From Rhipidocladum racemiflorum (lineage: Eukaryota > Streptophyta > Magnoliopsida > Poales > Poaceae): DNA of 64,000 nucleotides. Location of the stretch: contig CM070577.1 in the NCBI GenBank assembly GCA_036346355.1, positions 17,173,666 through 17,237,665 of the forward strand. The letters are read 5' to 3'. The notes under the pieces were generated by a model. It was not told where the DNA came from, did not search any database, and was given only the letters and a program-made list of their open reading frames with translations. Both the position numbers and the translations under genes were made by a program. Numbering within the stretch: the first letter of the stretch is position 1; the number at the start of each line of letters is the position of its first letter. This document shows positions 33,020 through 44,244 of this stretch, piece by piece.

Positions 33020-35632
33020 TATTTTAAGTGGGGTAGGTGGAATTGAATTTGGTTTTATTTGAATTTCTAATTGGTTTTGAATTTGGTTTTTTCTTCTTGA
33101 TTTTGGGCCAAATTTCCTTGCTTCTCGGGCCATCGGCCTGCCTCCCTCCGGTCCAGCCTGATGCCTCGCCTCCGCCATTGCGCGCGCTGCGCCGCCCCAT
33201 GCCGCCGCGACGCACACGTCCCCGCCGCACACACTCGTGCATGCCCGCACCCATATCGCCGTCGCCACGATGCAAGACGCCGCCACGCCACAAGACGCCA
33301 GCTTCCGCCGCCTTCGCCGCCGCACCATGGCCACCCTCGCCTCGCCCTCCCCTATAAAAGCCGGCCCCCGAGCTCCCTCCTCAACTCGCCCCACTCCCGC
33401 TCGAAGCCGGTGAGCTCCCACTCCTCCCCTGCCCCTGCCCCGTCCTCGGCTCTGGCCGCCACGCGCTGAGCTCGCTCCGTCGCCGCTCACCATTGCCGCC
33501 TCTGCCCTAACCCTCCCCTAGCCCCCCCTCCAGGTCGCTGAGTGGGCCAGCCGTGCGGCTGGGCCGCACTCGCCCACCATCGGGCCAGCTCGATGGCCTC
33601 GCCCCGCGCCGCATAAGCCGCCAAGCTGCCGGCCGAAATGGGTCGTGGCCCATTTTCCCTTGAAACCAGCATGTTACTGTTTAAACGATTTTCCGGATTT
33701 TAGATTTAAATAATCATTTATAAATCTGAAAAATCATTTTAATTCCAAAAAAAGCCCAGAAAGATCCGAAAAATTCCGGAAACCCCAGAAACACCCCCAA
33801 ATAGATTTTTCGAACCGTTTCGCTCCACTGAGTCCAAAAATGCCCTCCGCTCTGCAATCCGAAACTCCAAAAATTTCCAAATGACCAAATTGCCCTCTGT
33901 TCTCTCCCGACCCGGTTTTCAGTTTTCATTCCAGATTCCGTTTTCGTTTTCGTTTTCGGTTATTGTTTTTCGTTTATTTAAGTTATTCGCCCTTTTCCGC
34001 GCTAGATACGACGATTGAGCCGCAGCAAGAGCAGGAGTAGTACCTGGAACAGGATCTGGACTAGACGGACGCCGAGAATGACTACTTCCCCTACGATTCA
34101 GCCGATCCAGCCGCCGAGCAAGGCAAGCCGTACACCGTGATTATTTTGAACCTAATCATGCCATGTTATAATTAGTAATTATTTTATATCGCATTATTTT
34201 ATTGTATGTTGAAATATTGAAAACCATTATTTTAGAATGACATGATACCTAGATAATGCCGAATTGTTCATGGAACTCCCTTGAAAATATTGAACCATAT
34301 TAAATCCTTGTTAACCCTAGATGATTAACTTATGCCATGTTAATTAGTTATTATTAATCTTGTTAGTTAGTTCAAATGCTTTTAAAATAGAAATAAAATG
34401 CTGCCTAGTCCTTGACTTGATGTTTATAAAAGTGCTATAGTCAGGAGGGGCAATATTGGGTTGTCCACGAGGTGGAATTGAGTTCGATCCCCGGCTGATG
34501 ATTAATGACATGGTTGGAATGGTGGCTGGTACAGTTGGTACTAGATAGGCTTGTGAAATGCTTTTAAGGCTTAATCTGTGGCAATATAAGGATGAAACCC
34601 CCTTGAGCAAAGTAAATAACTTAAGTTCCCGCTCAACCGCAAGTCGAGCTGGTCAGTGGGCCTGTCTTCGACATAGCTCAGTAAATTAGTCATTTCATGA
34701 AAAACTTAATAAGTTGGTGGTACTATTCTCAGTGGAGAATAGGGATCGGCCTCCCTGGCAGGGGAGTATACCGAAGGGGTGGAATGGGAATGGATCGTAG
34801 TGTCATTCGCTGATTCTCACAACGGTAGGTGCTAGTTAGAACAGTGGATTCTAAGGTAGCATTCAGGCCTATCGGTTAAATAACTGAATCCAAGAATGAT
34901 TTAATGAAACCCTGTGATAATCTCGGCCCGGCCGCATGCATTTAAGTTGCATGTTAACTCGTACGTTGGCATTAACGGTCGTAGATATCTTGTGGGTAAA
35001 GCTGAGTACCTCTGCAGAGTCTTTAAATAAAATGGTAATCGATTACGCCGTACTTCCGGTAAATGAAGTTAAGTTTGAACTGGGGTGATTACCCATAACC
35101 TAGCTCAAGTAATGTGTTGGAATTTTGAATAAATGGGTTAATGTTGTTTAACTTGGAACCACCCCCCCTCTTACTACTTAAATATAGTTTGTGTTTCAAA
35201 TGTAAAATGAGTTAGAATTAAAATTGCATCCAGATACTCAACCCTATTGCCATCCTTTGACATCCCATACATGTAGTATTCAACACATTTCCGTACGACT
35301 TGTTGAGTATCCCCGTACTCACCCTTGCAACCCCACCCGTTTCAGAGTTTGAAGAAGCTGGAGCCTACCAAGAATTCGTAGATGGCGACCTTATTTGGTT
35401 TTAGGTCTTTGTCTCTCGCTCAGGCCTTGTCTGTGGTGTACTTTTGGTAATGTAATATTTGAAGCTTATGATGCTTCTTTTCTGTGAAAACTTCGGCCCT
35501 TAGGCCTTATATTGGATAAAAAGAGTTGAATTGCTTTTACCTAGTAGAATACACTTGTCCTTTCCAACAGTTAGTCTTCCTGGGTAACTGTTGTGAGTTT
35601 CTGATTTGCCCCTAAAAAGGCGGTCCGTCACA
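33020..35632 (+). mobile_element. Solo LTR of a Tekay-like gypsy element
   Basis: A TATA box (TATAAAAG, 33353-33360) in a GC-rich promoter-like stretch is followed by transcript-like sequence and the double-palindrome module (34993-35069). The end is ggcggtccgtcaca (35632), typical of a gypsy LTR 3' end. No PBS or internal region follows, so it is a solo LTR. The left end is vague (gtggggtaggtggaattg region) and may be truncated; no target duplicate was found. A CDS-like run near 34030 (ccgcagcaagagcaggagtag) has no clear frame. Confidence 0.65.
34993..35069 (+). promoter_or_regulatory. LTR palindrome-palindrome-hairpin module (solo LTR)
   Basis: GGGTAAAGC (34993), palindrome CTCTGCAGAG (35010-35019), palindrome GTAATCGATTAC (35035-35046), then hairpin ACTTC-CGGTAAAT-GAAGT (35052-35069). 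Same order as in the Tekay LTRs and in the solo LTR at 44245-47722, with different bases in the second palindrome and in the stem. Confidence 0.6.
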
Positions 35633-35960
35633 ATCTAGCATATCATCACTGACAGGGAAGCCTTAACACATACAGGTACACATGCACTTTTAAATCCAAT
35701 CATCTTCGGTTAGAAAATAGCAAATCTCGACTGTAGAGGGCGAGATCTAGATTTTGCTACAAGGTTGGATAAGCAAAAAAAAAAAAAAAAATCTTTTATA
35801 TTGAAAATCTAATACTAGTAGCAGCTCGTTTTTGCTTGCAATTCCTAACAAGAGTAGCCAGTGTAGTCATGTTAGATCATTGTCTTTAATAGTTTTGAGT
35901 TGCCACAATTAGTCTTGCTAAATTAGTGTCTCTAAAGTCTTGGTAAGTGCAAAATAGAAC
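35633..35960. other. Unassigned sequence
   Basis: Contains an A-run (35776-35791) and the phrase gcaaatctcgactgtagagggcgagatct, which can form a weak hairpin. No gene. Confidence 0.35.
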
Positions 35961-35969
35961 AAGTCGGGG

Positions 35970-36420
35970 ATTAATGCTAATATTTTTGAAAATTTTATGA
36001 GAATATTAGTAATGCATCAGGATCATCTACAATTTTTTTAAAAAATTTTCTAACATGGTTTGTACCATTTTTATTCGGTTGAAATTTGCCGATCAGTCTT
36101 TAGAAGCACTGTCCGAATTTTTGAAAATTTCTTAAACTTGATCATCATCTGAAAATTTTATGAGAATATTATGAATGTGTCAGGACTATCCACAAAAATT
36201 TTCAAAAGTTTCTAACGTAGTTTGTACCATTTTCCATTCTGTTGAAATTTGTCGGTCAGCCTTTTATCAGGACAATAGCACTGTCAGAATTTTTAAAAAT
36301 TTCTCAAGCTTAATCATCATTTGAATATTTTATAAAAATATTATTGATGTGTCATGACCATCCATAAAAAAATTTAAATTTTTTTTACATGTTTTGGATC
36401 AATGTTCATTCGGTTAAAAA
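35970..36420. repeat. About 180-bp tandem repeat, three degenerate copies
   Basis: Blocks with gaaaattttatgagaatatta, tgtcaggactatcc and tttgtaccattttccattc-gttgaaatttg recur at about 35975, 36145 and 36315. The third copy is more diverged. Confidence 0.75.
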
Positions 36421-36599
36421 TCACTAAGATTAGTGATCTAGATAAATCTCTGCGAGATCTTTAAAATCTCGGTAAAAAAAAAAAACAGATTTGAATTTTG
36501 CATTTTGGATTTCATCTAAAATAACAAGATTTTACAAAAATTTTGAATTTCGAAGAGTGACGAAATACGAACCGAAAACGAAATTTGGAACCTTAAATG

Positions 36600-37058
36600 C
36601 AAGCTTGCTTTGTCAGCTTAAGGAGTAGAACATGGAAACTACTCCAGCTTCAAGAGTATCCAATACTGCTTTGGAGTCGCCTACACAGCTCTGAATTCTG
36701 CAGATTCTCACATGTAAGTTGTAGTAACAGACAAACCGACAATATATCTTAATCAAACCTTAGCAACAGGGCACCACGTAAGATTTGGGTGTATAGAAGG
36801 ATGCACCTTCGATAGTGTAATATGATTCTCCCTTCTGATATATAGAATTAATCATAATAACATGGGCATAACTACTATTTTCACATCTAGGCATTTGCCA
36901 TCATCCACATGAAACCATTATATAGAGCTTATTTGGGTACATAACGGTTGCTACATGAAGCTAGCTAGAGTTCCATGTGAGATTTTCCCAGTTCGAATTA
37001 TGTACAGACAGGCCACAACATTAGCTGCTGCGAATTATGCCATAAACTAGCGAAGCAT
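36600..37058. other. 3' flank of the AlgH-like gene
   Basis: Downstream side of the minus-strand gene; it should include its 3' UTR and polyadenylation region. No separate gene is visible. Confidence 0.4.
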
Positions 37059-39801
37059 CTACGAGCTGTCTTGCTTCGGTTTCTGGCTGAGCTCCGAGTA
37101 ATGCCCTCCCATTAGCTGCAATATGTTGGTCCAGAGGCAGGAAGGATCGGTTGTCAACGCGTCACTGATCAGTTCTGTGCTGCAGGAAGCGACAGCCCAA
37201 TATCCCGCCCTTATCTCGCTCAACAACTGCTCATAATCCCAGGCTGCATGCCCGACAAAGAACCTAATGTCCTGGGTCCTGATCGCACCACTCTTCATCA
37301 GAACACCAGCCTTTTCCAGGTCAGTCCGGAAGCCATAGCAGATGCCTGGTATAACCTCCTCGAACCCCTTGAGACGTGAGCTGTCCCTAGTCCTCACCAA
37401 GAACATGCTCATGTCAACAGGGCCTCCAAAGAAGAGGGCGCAGTCACTGAATGGGGTTGCCTGGTCTCGGAATGATGGATTCACATGCTTGATCTTTGTG
37501 TAAAGTGGACGGTTCAGGATTACTCCGAATGGGCCATCGAAGCTACCTCTCGACCCTAGTCTGAGGAGGAGAATGACGGTTCTTTCGAAAATGCTGTCAT
37601 CATCAAGCACCTCGGTAGCAACCAAGACGCACCCCGCCTCTGGCATTGTAATAGGGTGAGCCCACTTTTGAGGAAGCTGGTGTGCCGGTTCTCCTGAGGA
37701 TGTCTTCGACTCTGTGGGAGTACTTGGATCTTCCAATAGCTCCTGATTCAAATAAGCGATCTAAATAGTAAAACAGAAAAGAAATACAAGATGTGATTTA
37801 ATTTTAACCCAAAAGGCATGCAACTGGGCTGGTTAGAATGTACTTGCTTTTCTTTCTTTCCTTTTCAAAACTTTGGCTCTCGGCTAAGAACAATACGAAG
37901 TTCTCTTGAACCAATATATAAAGTAAATGTAACAAGGCTAGAGAAACAGAAGCTTATGCGATGAAAGCCTTAATATAGTAGCAAATTGCACGAGAACAAT
38001 GAGGTACTGGAGAGGATCCACTTGTAGAATGCTTTTTAAACTCTTGGCAGGAACCTTGTTTGGAACCTTACATTTGATGCAAAGCCTATATTTCTAGAAG
38101 GTGCCGTCATTGAAGTCATATTCTAATGCAATGTACTAATTGGAGCCGTTGTGCAATTTTATCTTAATTGGAGTATAGCATTAGCAGCAATCACAATACA
38201 AGCTGGTATTAAAATCAACACAATTGTACCTGTTGTGCAATCAGTGAAACTAGCTAAGTTCAATACGTTATTCCCAATTTTCTTGGAGATAATGAGGAGC
38301 AATAGCAACCGATCAAGGAGTGAAATCATAAATGTCTACATGACCTAAATGCATGTAAATATGTTGGCATCAATTAGAACCTAACAAAAAGCTATGAACA
38401 CTACATATTATAAATAAGAACAGACTGGCCTCACCTGTTCCCGACGCACAAGATTTGCTCGGACATCTCTCCAGTAATTGCTGTTAGAAATATTAATCGG
38501 CTCACTGGATTTTGATTCATCATGCAGTTGGTTCAATCCATCAGAGCTATCTCCCAATGGAACAGATGCATCACCATTTCCTTCATGAACAAGCCATAAT
38601 TACGACACAGCCAAGGCCACATCATCATTCCGGCTCATGCTTTTCACTAGAATATACAAAGATACCACACCGAGAATGAACTCTACAGGCAATATACTAA
38701 GGGCGTGTTTGGTTGATAGGATGAAGTTGAATGGGATGAGATGGTCTATCATTTGATTCTATTATTTTGGGTGAACTGAATGGTTCAGCATCTAGAGGGA
38801 ATATTCCTCAAATTTGTATCACTTGGTCCAGCTTGGTCCAGGATGGGATGGTTCCATTCAAGCAACCAAACATATAGATGACTTTTTTCTTGAACCATCT
38901 CATACATAAACCACTTCGTACAGACAACCAAGCACACCCTAAAAAACCTAAAGTTTCCCTATCCCACTGCAATCAGTCCCAAAACCTGATGGTCTTTCCC
39001 CTTTATATATACTCAAATTAGCTCAGATACCAAATGGAGAATAAACCATTGCAGTTGGGGAAAATCCATCCAAACACAGGCATCCCACAACTCAACAAGT
39101 AGCTCACCACTACAACTCGAAACAAGAATCCACGCCCTAAGCCTAAGGGGCACAAGAATTCCAAAGTTCAGCTACCAGTTACACCAAAGTTAAACCCCGA
39201 TCTCCCAACTAGAAGCCTGAGCGAAATAGTATCTCTCCTAATTTCCATCTGAAGCCAATAATATCAGGACCAACTAGATTGCACAGGGGTCAGGGAGAGG
39301 TATAGCTCGTAGCTACCCTTCTAATTTTGCTATCCAAACCCAAATTCCCACCTCTCGTCAATTAATCCCATCAAAACCAACACCAGCCTGAAATATTGGC
39401 ACCGAAGACTCGCCTTCCAACCCCCAATCGCGTCAATTGGCACCGAATCTACGAAAATGTTCGACCTTTTCCACATCGGGATCGCCCAAACATCCCACCT
39501 TTCCCACTCTAATCGCGCCAATTCACACCGAAAGCACAAAAAACTCAAGCATCTCACCGGGAGACGAGGCCTTGCTCTTGCCATCGTTATCGCCGTCGCC
39601 GTCGCCGGCGGGAGCATCCTCGCCTCTCCTCCCCGACGCGCCCACCGCCACTAGCCGTCCCCGCGCCGGGCCACGCCTCCAGAACCTCTGCCCCGCGGCC
39701 AACGGACCGGTCCCGCCGGCGGTGATGGGGGCGCAGGCCGCCGGCGCGGGGCGCCTCGGCGTGAGGTAGGGCCCGCCGGCCTTCGGGTTGAGGGCCCACA
39801 T
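37059..39801 (-). CDS. UPF0301 (AlgH/YqgE, DUF179) family protein, three exons
   Basis: Exons on the minus strand: 39558-39801 (ATG at 39801, donor CCCG|GTGAGA), 38435-38580 (acceptor ATGAAG|, donor CAG|GTGAGG), 37059-37742 (acceptor AATCAG|). The phases agree (1, then 0), giving about 357 residues. The last exon holds the DUF179 domain: AGCVLVATEVLDDDSIFERTVILLL, GPFGVILNRPL, FFGGPVDM, ICYGFRTDL, RFFVGHAAWDYEQLLSEI, GYWAV. The N-terminal ~80 residues are Ala/Arg/Pro-rich with few acids at the start, consistent with a plastid transit peptide. The biochemical role of plant members is not known to me. Introns are 692 and 977 bp, the first carrying a MITE. I rate the domain call as firm and the exon 1/2 joins as likely. 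Confidence 0.88.
38698..38942. mobile_element. Tourist-like MITE in intron 1 of the AlgH-like gene
   Basis: 239 bp (38701-38939) with inverted ends GGGCGTGTTTGGTTG and GGGTGTGCTTGGTTG, flanked by TAA on both sides. Non-coding and away from the splice sites. Confidence 0.85.
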
Positions 39802-40039
39802 GTCCGTCGAAGCGAGGGGGAGGCGGCTACCTGTGTCTCGCGCAAGTCGGAGTGGAAATGGAGAACCGCACGAGGATATCGAGTGAAGTGAGATGGGGTG
39901 ATTGGGTCCGAAGGCGGATTTGGTAAGCGTAGGAAGCGCCTTTCGTCTCCCCAAAAAGATCTTCTGCGGATGGGACCGGTCAGGTTCCACGAACAACACC
40001 GGCAGAGGTAGATACGATTATTGTGAAATAGATAGTTTG

Positions 40040-40276
40040 TGTTAGTACTTAGTAGTATGAAAGGATTCTCTTTATTTATTAGTGGATGAATCAGTATTTA
40101 TTTTTAGAGGGTTTTTTTACTATATATTGGATATTGTCTTGTACAAAAAAATAATCTAATAAAAAGAGATAATTGCCGTAATACTTTGTATGTGTTTCTA
40201 CTTGTGTTTCTACTTTTGTTCGTGTGTTCTTGTGGGCGTACTGTCGATTGGCATAGGTGAACGACTACGTTTTACA
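40040..40276 (+). mobile_element. Short copia-type LTR
   Basis: About 237 bp, from TGTTAGTACTTAG to ttttaca. It is followed by acacgttatcagcatgattg, a leader/PBS-like phrase common in plant copia elements. It starts about 240 bp upstream of the AlgH-like ATG, on the opposite side. Confidence 0.5.
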
Positions 40277-40630
40277 ACACGTTATCAGCATGATTGTTCT
40301 ACATGTGGTCGATCGGGATCGTCTACACTGCATTGACTACACTGCATCATCTACCTGTATCGATCGACACTGCATCAAGTTCATCCTGCGACACGCAATC
40401 ATCCTGTCGCAAACCCTACGTAAGTTTGAACTGCGTATCTAGATCGCACATGAACAATCAAAACTAGATCCTTCAGATTAGTTTTTAGATTACTAGTTAT
40501 TCTACTCTGTCATCGCGTACAGTAGTTACTGCTCATAACTAAAACAAATTTCGGCCTAGATGGCCACACTACGCGCCGGTCGCCCCAAGCGTGCCCACCC
40601 GCCGGCCGCCCGAAGCGCGTCGCTGCCACT
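40277..40630 (+). mobile_element. Copia leader and possible gag start, interrupted
   Basis: Leader sequence with repeated cactgcat/gatcg phrases. Near 40560 there is a possible gag start (ATGGCCACACTACGCG). It is cut at 40630 by the SIRE-like LTR. The rest of this copia element was not found in the window. Confidence 0.4.
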
Positions 40631-40844
40631 TGTAGGGTCAAGGATGTGCCTAGAGGAGGATGAATAGGCGTTTATAAAATTCTAATTGCGAATTCATTCT
40701 AATAAACCCTTATGTCAAAACCTAAATGAATTACGCAAACATAAACTACGGTTTTGACAATTAAAGCCTAAATCAACTAGGCTCACTAGTGCACTAACTA
40801 AATTAAGTCTCTACACAAGAATTGCTATGTTTATCAAACAAACT
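40631..40844 (-). mobile_element. SIRE-like 3' LTR, distal piece
   Basis: Matches the left part of the solo LTR at 22636 (gtcaaggatgtgcctagagg versus gtcgaggatgccgacgagag, then ttttgacaattaaagcctaaa). It stops at the AAACT target duplicate of the Tat element (40840-40844). Confidence 0.8.
40840..40844. other. Left target-site duplicate of Tat element (AAACT)
   Basis: AAACT at 40840-40844 and 55895-55899 flank the two LTRs exactly, giving a clean 5-bp duplication. Confidence 0.9.
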
Positions 40845-41448
40845 CGTCGGGGGGTTGGGTAATTCCCATAAATTACCTCGGGTGCCACGAACGGCCGAGC
40901 TCGCTCCCGCCCGAGCCACCAGGAGGTCGTTCCCAAGGACGACCTAGTTGGGACCTGAGAAGGTCGCGTATTCTGGCCAATTGCGAGCTCGAGCTCACAT
41001 AAGACAACCGAGCTCGGCGCTGGCTATTGGCCGACCTGATGTGATCTCGAGGTCGGTGGGAGTAACCACCAGCGCGTAACCTCCGTTAGCCCGTTACGTC
41101 CTCCGCAGGAGCGTGGCGGAATTGTAGGATCTGCCAGTTGCCACGATTGGACGTGGTCCAATGTGCGGATAGTGGGGCCTGCGGAGTTTGGTCCTTTGTA
41201 AGCTATAAAAGCGTCCCCACCATGAGGGGGAAGGAGGTACACACAGACATATACGAGAATATACACGAGCTGGAGTAGGGCTGTTATCTCCTTCCTGAGA
41301 GGCCCGAACCAGGGTAAAGTACTGTGTCCTTGTCCGTTGAAGTCCAGTGAGTCACTCCTCTGACTATCCCATCACGTGAGAAGGGGTCGCAGTTGGTCCC
41401 TTCACCAACAAGTAAGCTCGGCGGGGGCCTGCTCCCCAATCGTCGACA
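40845..41448 (+). mobile_element. 5' LTR of Tat element
   Basis: 604 bp. TATA box TATAAAA at 41204-41210. Starts CGTCGGGG where the 3' LTR has TGTCGGGG, so the terminal TG has mutated to CG. Ends cgtcgaca. Confidence 0.92.
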
Positions 41449-41450
41449 GC

Positions 41451-41468
41451 TGGCGCCGTCCGTGGGGA
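41451..41468 (+). other. Primer-binding-site-like sequence of Tat element
   Basis: TGGCGCCGTCCGTGGGGA begins two bases after the LTR. The form TGGCGCCGT is common at this place in Tat-type elements; I do not assign the tRNA. Confidence 0.65.
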
Positions 41469-41500
41469 CCGACTTTCCCTTTCGTGAAGAATCCCGGAGG

Positions 41501-44244
41501 ATGACAGACTCCCAAGATCGCCGGGGCCTCTACACCCCCGGAATCGAGGAAGAGGACAAGCAGTTCTTCGACAATGGGGCTGCCGACGTCGCTGGCCTCG
41601 AGAATCACGACGGTTCCAGAGCTTACGCCTCGAAGCCGCCGCACGGAGCGCTTCTTTCGCTCCCAACTCGACGCCTCTCGGACGATGAGTACGACGGGCT
41701 CTACGATGGCCTGGACATTCCCGACCATCTCGAGCTCGACCAGGGGACCGCCTCGCGGGGAGACACCGTGATGTCACCTTCGCGGTCCGCCCAATCCCGT
41801 AACGTCTTGGTTGCGGAGGAAGGTGGAAATACCGGGGGCAAATCCCGGCGAAATCGCCTCCACCGCTATGAAGCGCCAAGGAGCACCTGCAGCATCTCGA
41901 ATCGGACGCCGCCACCACGGCAAGTCCGTGGTGGCCCGGCCGACAAGACCAGGGCCGAGGCTCGTGAGAATTTCCACGCGTACGGGACGCCGGAGCCCGT
42001 GCGACGACGAACGAGCTCGTCACCCCGCGTTCCCCCAAGCGGGGAACGCCTTCAAGCCTTGGCCACAGTGGTGCGCAACCTCAGAGAATTTCCTGAGCAA
42101 GTCGACCTAGAAGCCATGGGTGCAGCTGTGGCCGACGACCTCGAGGAAATCGTCACGGACATAAAAGCGGCAGAAGCCTCCCGAGGAAGGGATGCCCGGA
42201 GCGATTCCTAGGAACGCCGCCGTCAGGCATCCGTGCGCCTCCACCCCAACGACTCACGCAGCCGCACCAGAGTGACCGGCGCGAACGCGATTGGGCTCGG
42301 GAGGGCACCCGGAGCAATTCCCGGGGGCTTCCTCGAGATCAACGGAATACGAGCCACGGGCAGAACCGGGCCGAACATTCCTCTTCGGGCCACTCTCCAT
42401 CTTACAGGCATAGGGAGGTATTCTCTCGCCTGGGCCCACGAACCTCGGGCTTGGCCGGTGGGGATCGCCCCGACCGCGCTATAGCAGCGTCGACAGTCCG
42501 TTTTGGTGCGGGGCGTTCGCAACGTCGCTTCTGACGTGTGACCTGGCCGATGAGTTCAAGCCAGGCCACATCGAGAGGTTCGATGGGACGCAGAACCCCG
42601 ATGAGTTTCTCTCGATCTACACCACGGCCATTCTAGCCGCTGGGGGTGATGAAAGGGTCATGGCTAACTTTCTGCCCATAGTGCTGGATGGGCCGGCCCG
42701 GACATGGCTATTCAACCAAAAGGAAAACTCGATCCGGTCCTGGGCACAGCTGAGCAACACTCTCCGAGCTAACTTCCAGAGCTGCTACGTCCGCCCGGGG
42801 AAGGAGCGCGACCTTGAGCGTCTGATACAGACGGAGGACGAGACCTTGCGCCAGTTCGTCCAGCGCTTCATGCAAGTACGCAATTCCATTCCAAGCATCT
42901 CGGATGAGGCGGTTGTCCGGGCTTTCAAGTTTGGGGTCCGAGACGTCCGCTTTACTCAAGACCTCGAAATTCACCCGGACATCACAGCCAACGAGCTGTT
43001 CCGCATGGCCGACCGTTATGCCAACGCGGACGAGGCAGTCCAATGGAAGAAGCTGCTGGATGAAGGAAAGCTGCCCCCTCAGCCCGGACTCGAAGGGGCG
43101 TCAAGCCGAAAGAGCGTGAGCTCGATCAATAAAAAAATCAAAAAGAAGAAAAAACCCTCTGTCTCCGACATGGTGGCGGCCATCGAACGACGACAACGGC
43201 CGACCTCGCAATCGTATAAGGGAGGAGCCGCAAAAGGAAAAGGTCGACCGGTTCAGCGGAACAACGAACAAAACCGGGACGACCAAGACCGCGGCGAACA
43301 ACGCGGACGGGCTAGCGCCTATTTTTGCCCGCTCCACCAGGCGCATGGGCACAACCTGCGGAATTGCAGAACATGGGCCTCCCGCCTGGAGCAATTCTAC
43401 AATGGTAAGGGTCCCATGCCCACGCTCCAAGAGCAGGAAGGAGACGTCAAGGGCAAGAAGCCCGCCGAGGAGGAAGATACGGACATGGAGTACCAGGAGC
43501 CGAGAAACCACATCGCCGTGATATTCGGGGGCTCCGTCGCCTATGGGTCACGTTGGGAGTTGAAGGAGGCCGCACGCGAGGTACTTCGTGTCACTCAAGG
43601 GAAGCCTCCCGTCCAGCAGCTCAAGTGGTCCGAGCTGCCCATCACCTTTTCTAAGGACGACTGTCCCCCAGGGATGACGAAACCCCAAAGGCTCCCGACG
43701 GTCGTGAGTCCAACGATCTGCAACACCGTGGTAGGACGAGTGCTTGTAGATTGCGGGAGTTCCCTGGACCTGATATCAGCCAGGGTCCTGGACGAGATGC
43801 AAATTCCTCGGTCCAAGGTCAAGAGCGTCGTAGTCCCTTTCTACGGGATAGTCCCCGGCACCTCGGTCAAGCCGCTCGGACAGATCGTCCTGCCCGTGAC
43901 TTTCGGTGGCTCGAGCAACTTCCGAACGGAGTTGATCACAATCGAGGTGGTCGATTTCGAGTCGGCCTACAACGCCATCCTGGGCCGACCAGCACTCGCC
44001 AAATTCATGGCCGCCACACATCACGGGTACCAATGCCTGAAGGTTCCCGGCCCCGGCGGCGTGATCTCGGTGAAGGGAAGCCCGAAAGCAGCCCTAAACT
44101 GCGACGAGAGGGCATTAGACATGGTCGGACAGCTGCCCCAGCGCGGGCCCGAGCAAGAGCCGAGGAGTTCCCGGCCCAAGGCTACCCTCCAGGCCGGGGG
44201 GGAAACTAAAGCCATCCCGCTGTGCGACGCAGAGCCAGACAAGG
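41501..44244 (+). pseudogene. gag and protease of Tat element
   Basis: The first frame starts at 41501 (MTDSQDRRG) and runs to a TAG at 42209, with a low-complexity charged region. After a frame change, gag resumes before 42560 (FKPGHIERFDGTQNPDEFL) and continues through the long frame at 42660 (VLDGPARTWLFNQKENSI, FVQRFMQVRNSI). A zinc finger CPLHQAHGHNLRNC lies near 43328. The protease motif VLVDCGSSLDLIS is near 43742. The reading frame is cut at 44244 by the solo LTR and resumes in the same phase at 47728. Confidence 0.88.
44240..44244. other. Left target-site duplicate CAAGG of the nested LTR
   Basis: CAAGG at 44240-44244 and again at 47723-47727 exactly flanks the minus-strand solo LTR. 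Confidence 0.9.

Noticed and set aside
39437..39769. Plus-strand frame of 110 residues
   Set aside because: Overlaps exon 1 of the AlgH-like gene on the other strand; splice sites and phase support the minus-strand gene.
41310..41345. GGGTAAAGTACTGTG in the Tat LTR as a further member of the double-palindrome module
   Set aside because: Only the first word matches; no perfect palindrome pair follows.
41364..42038. Minus-strand 224-residue frame
   Set aside because: Shadow of the GC-rich Tat gag region; the plus strand has the gag frame.
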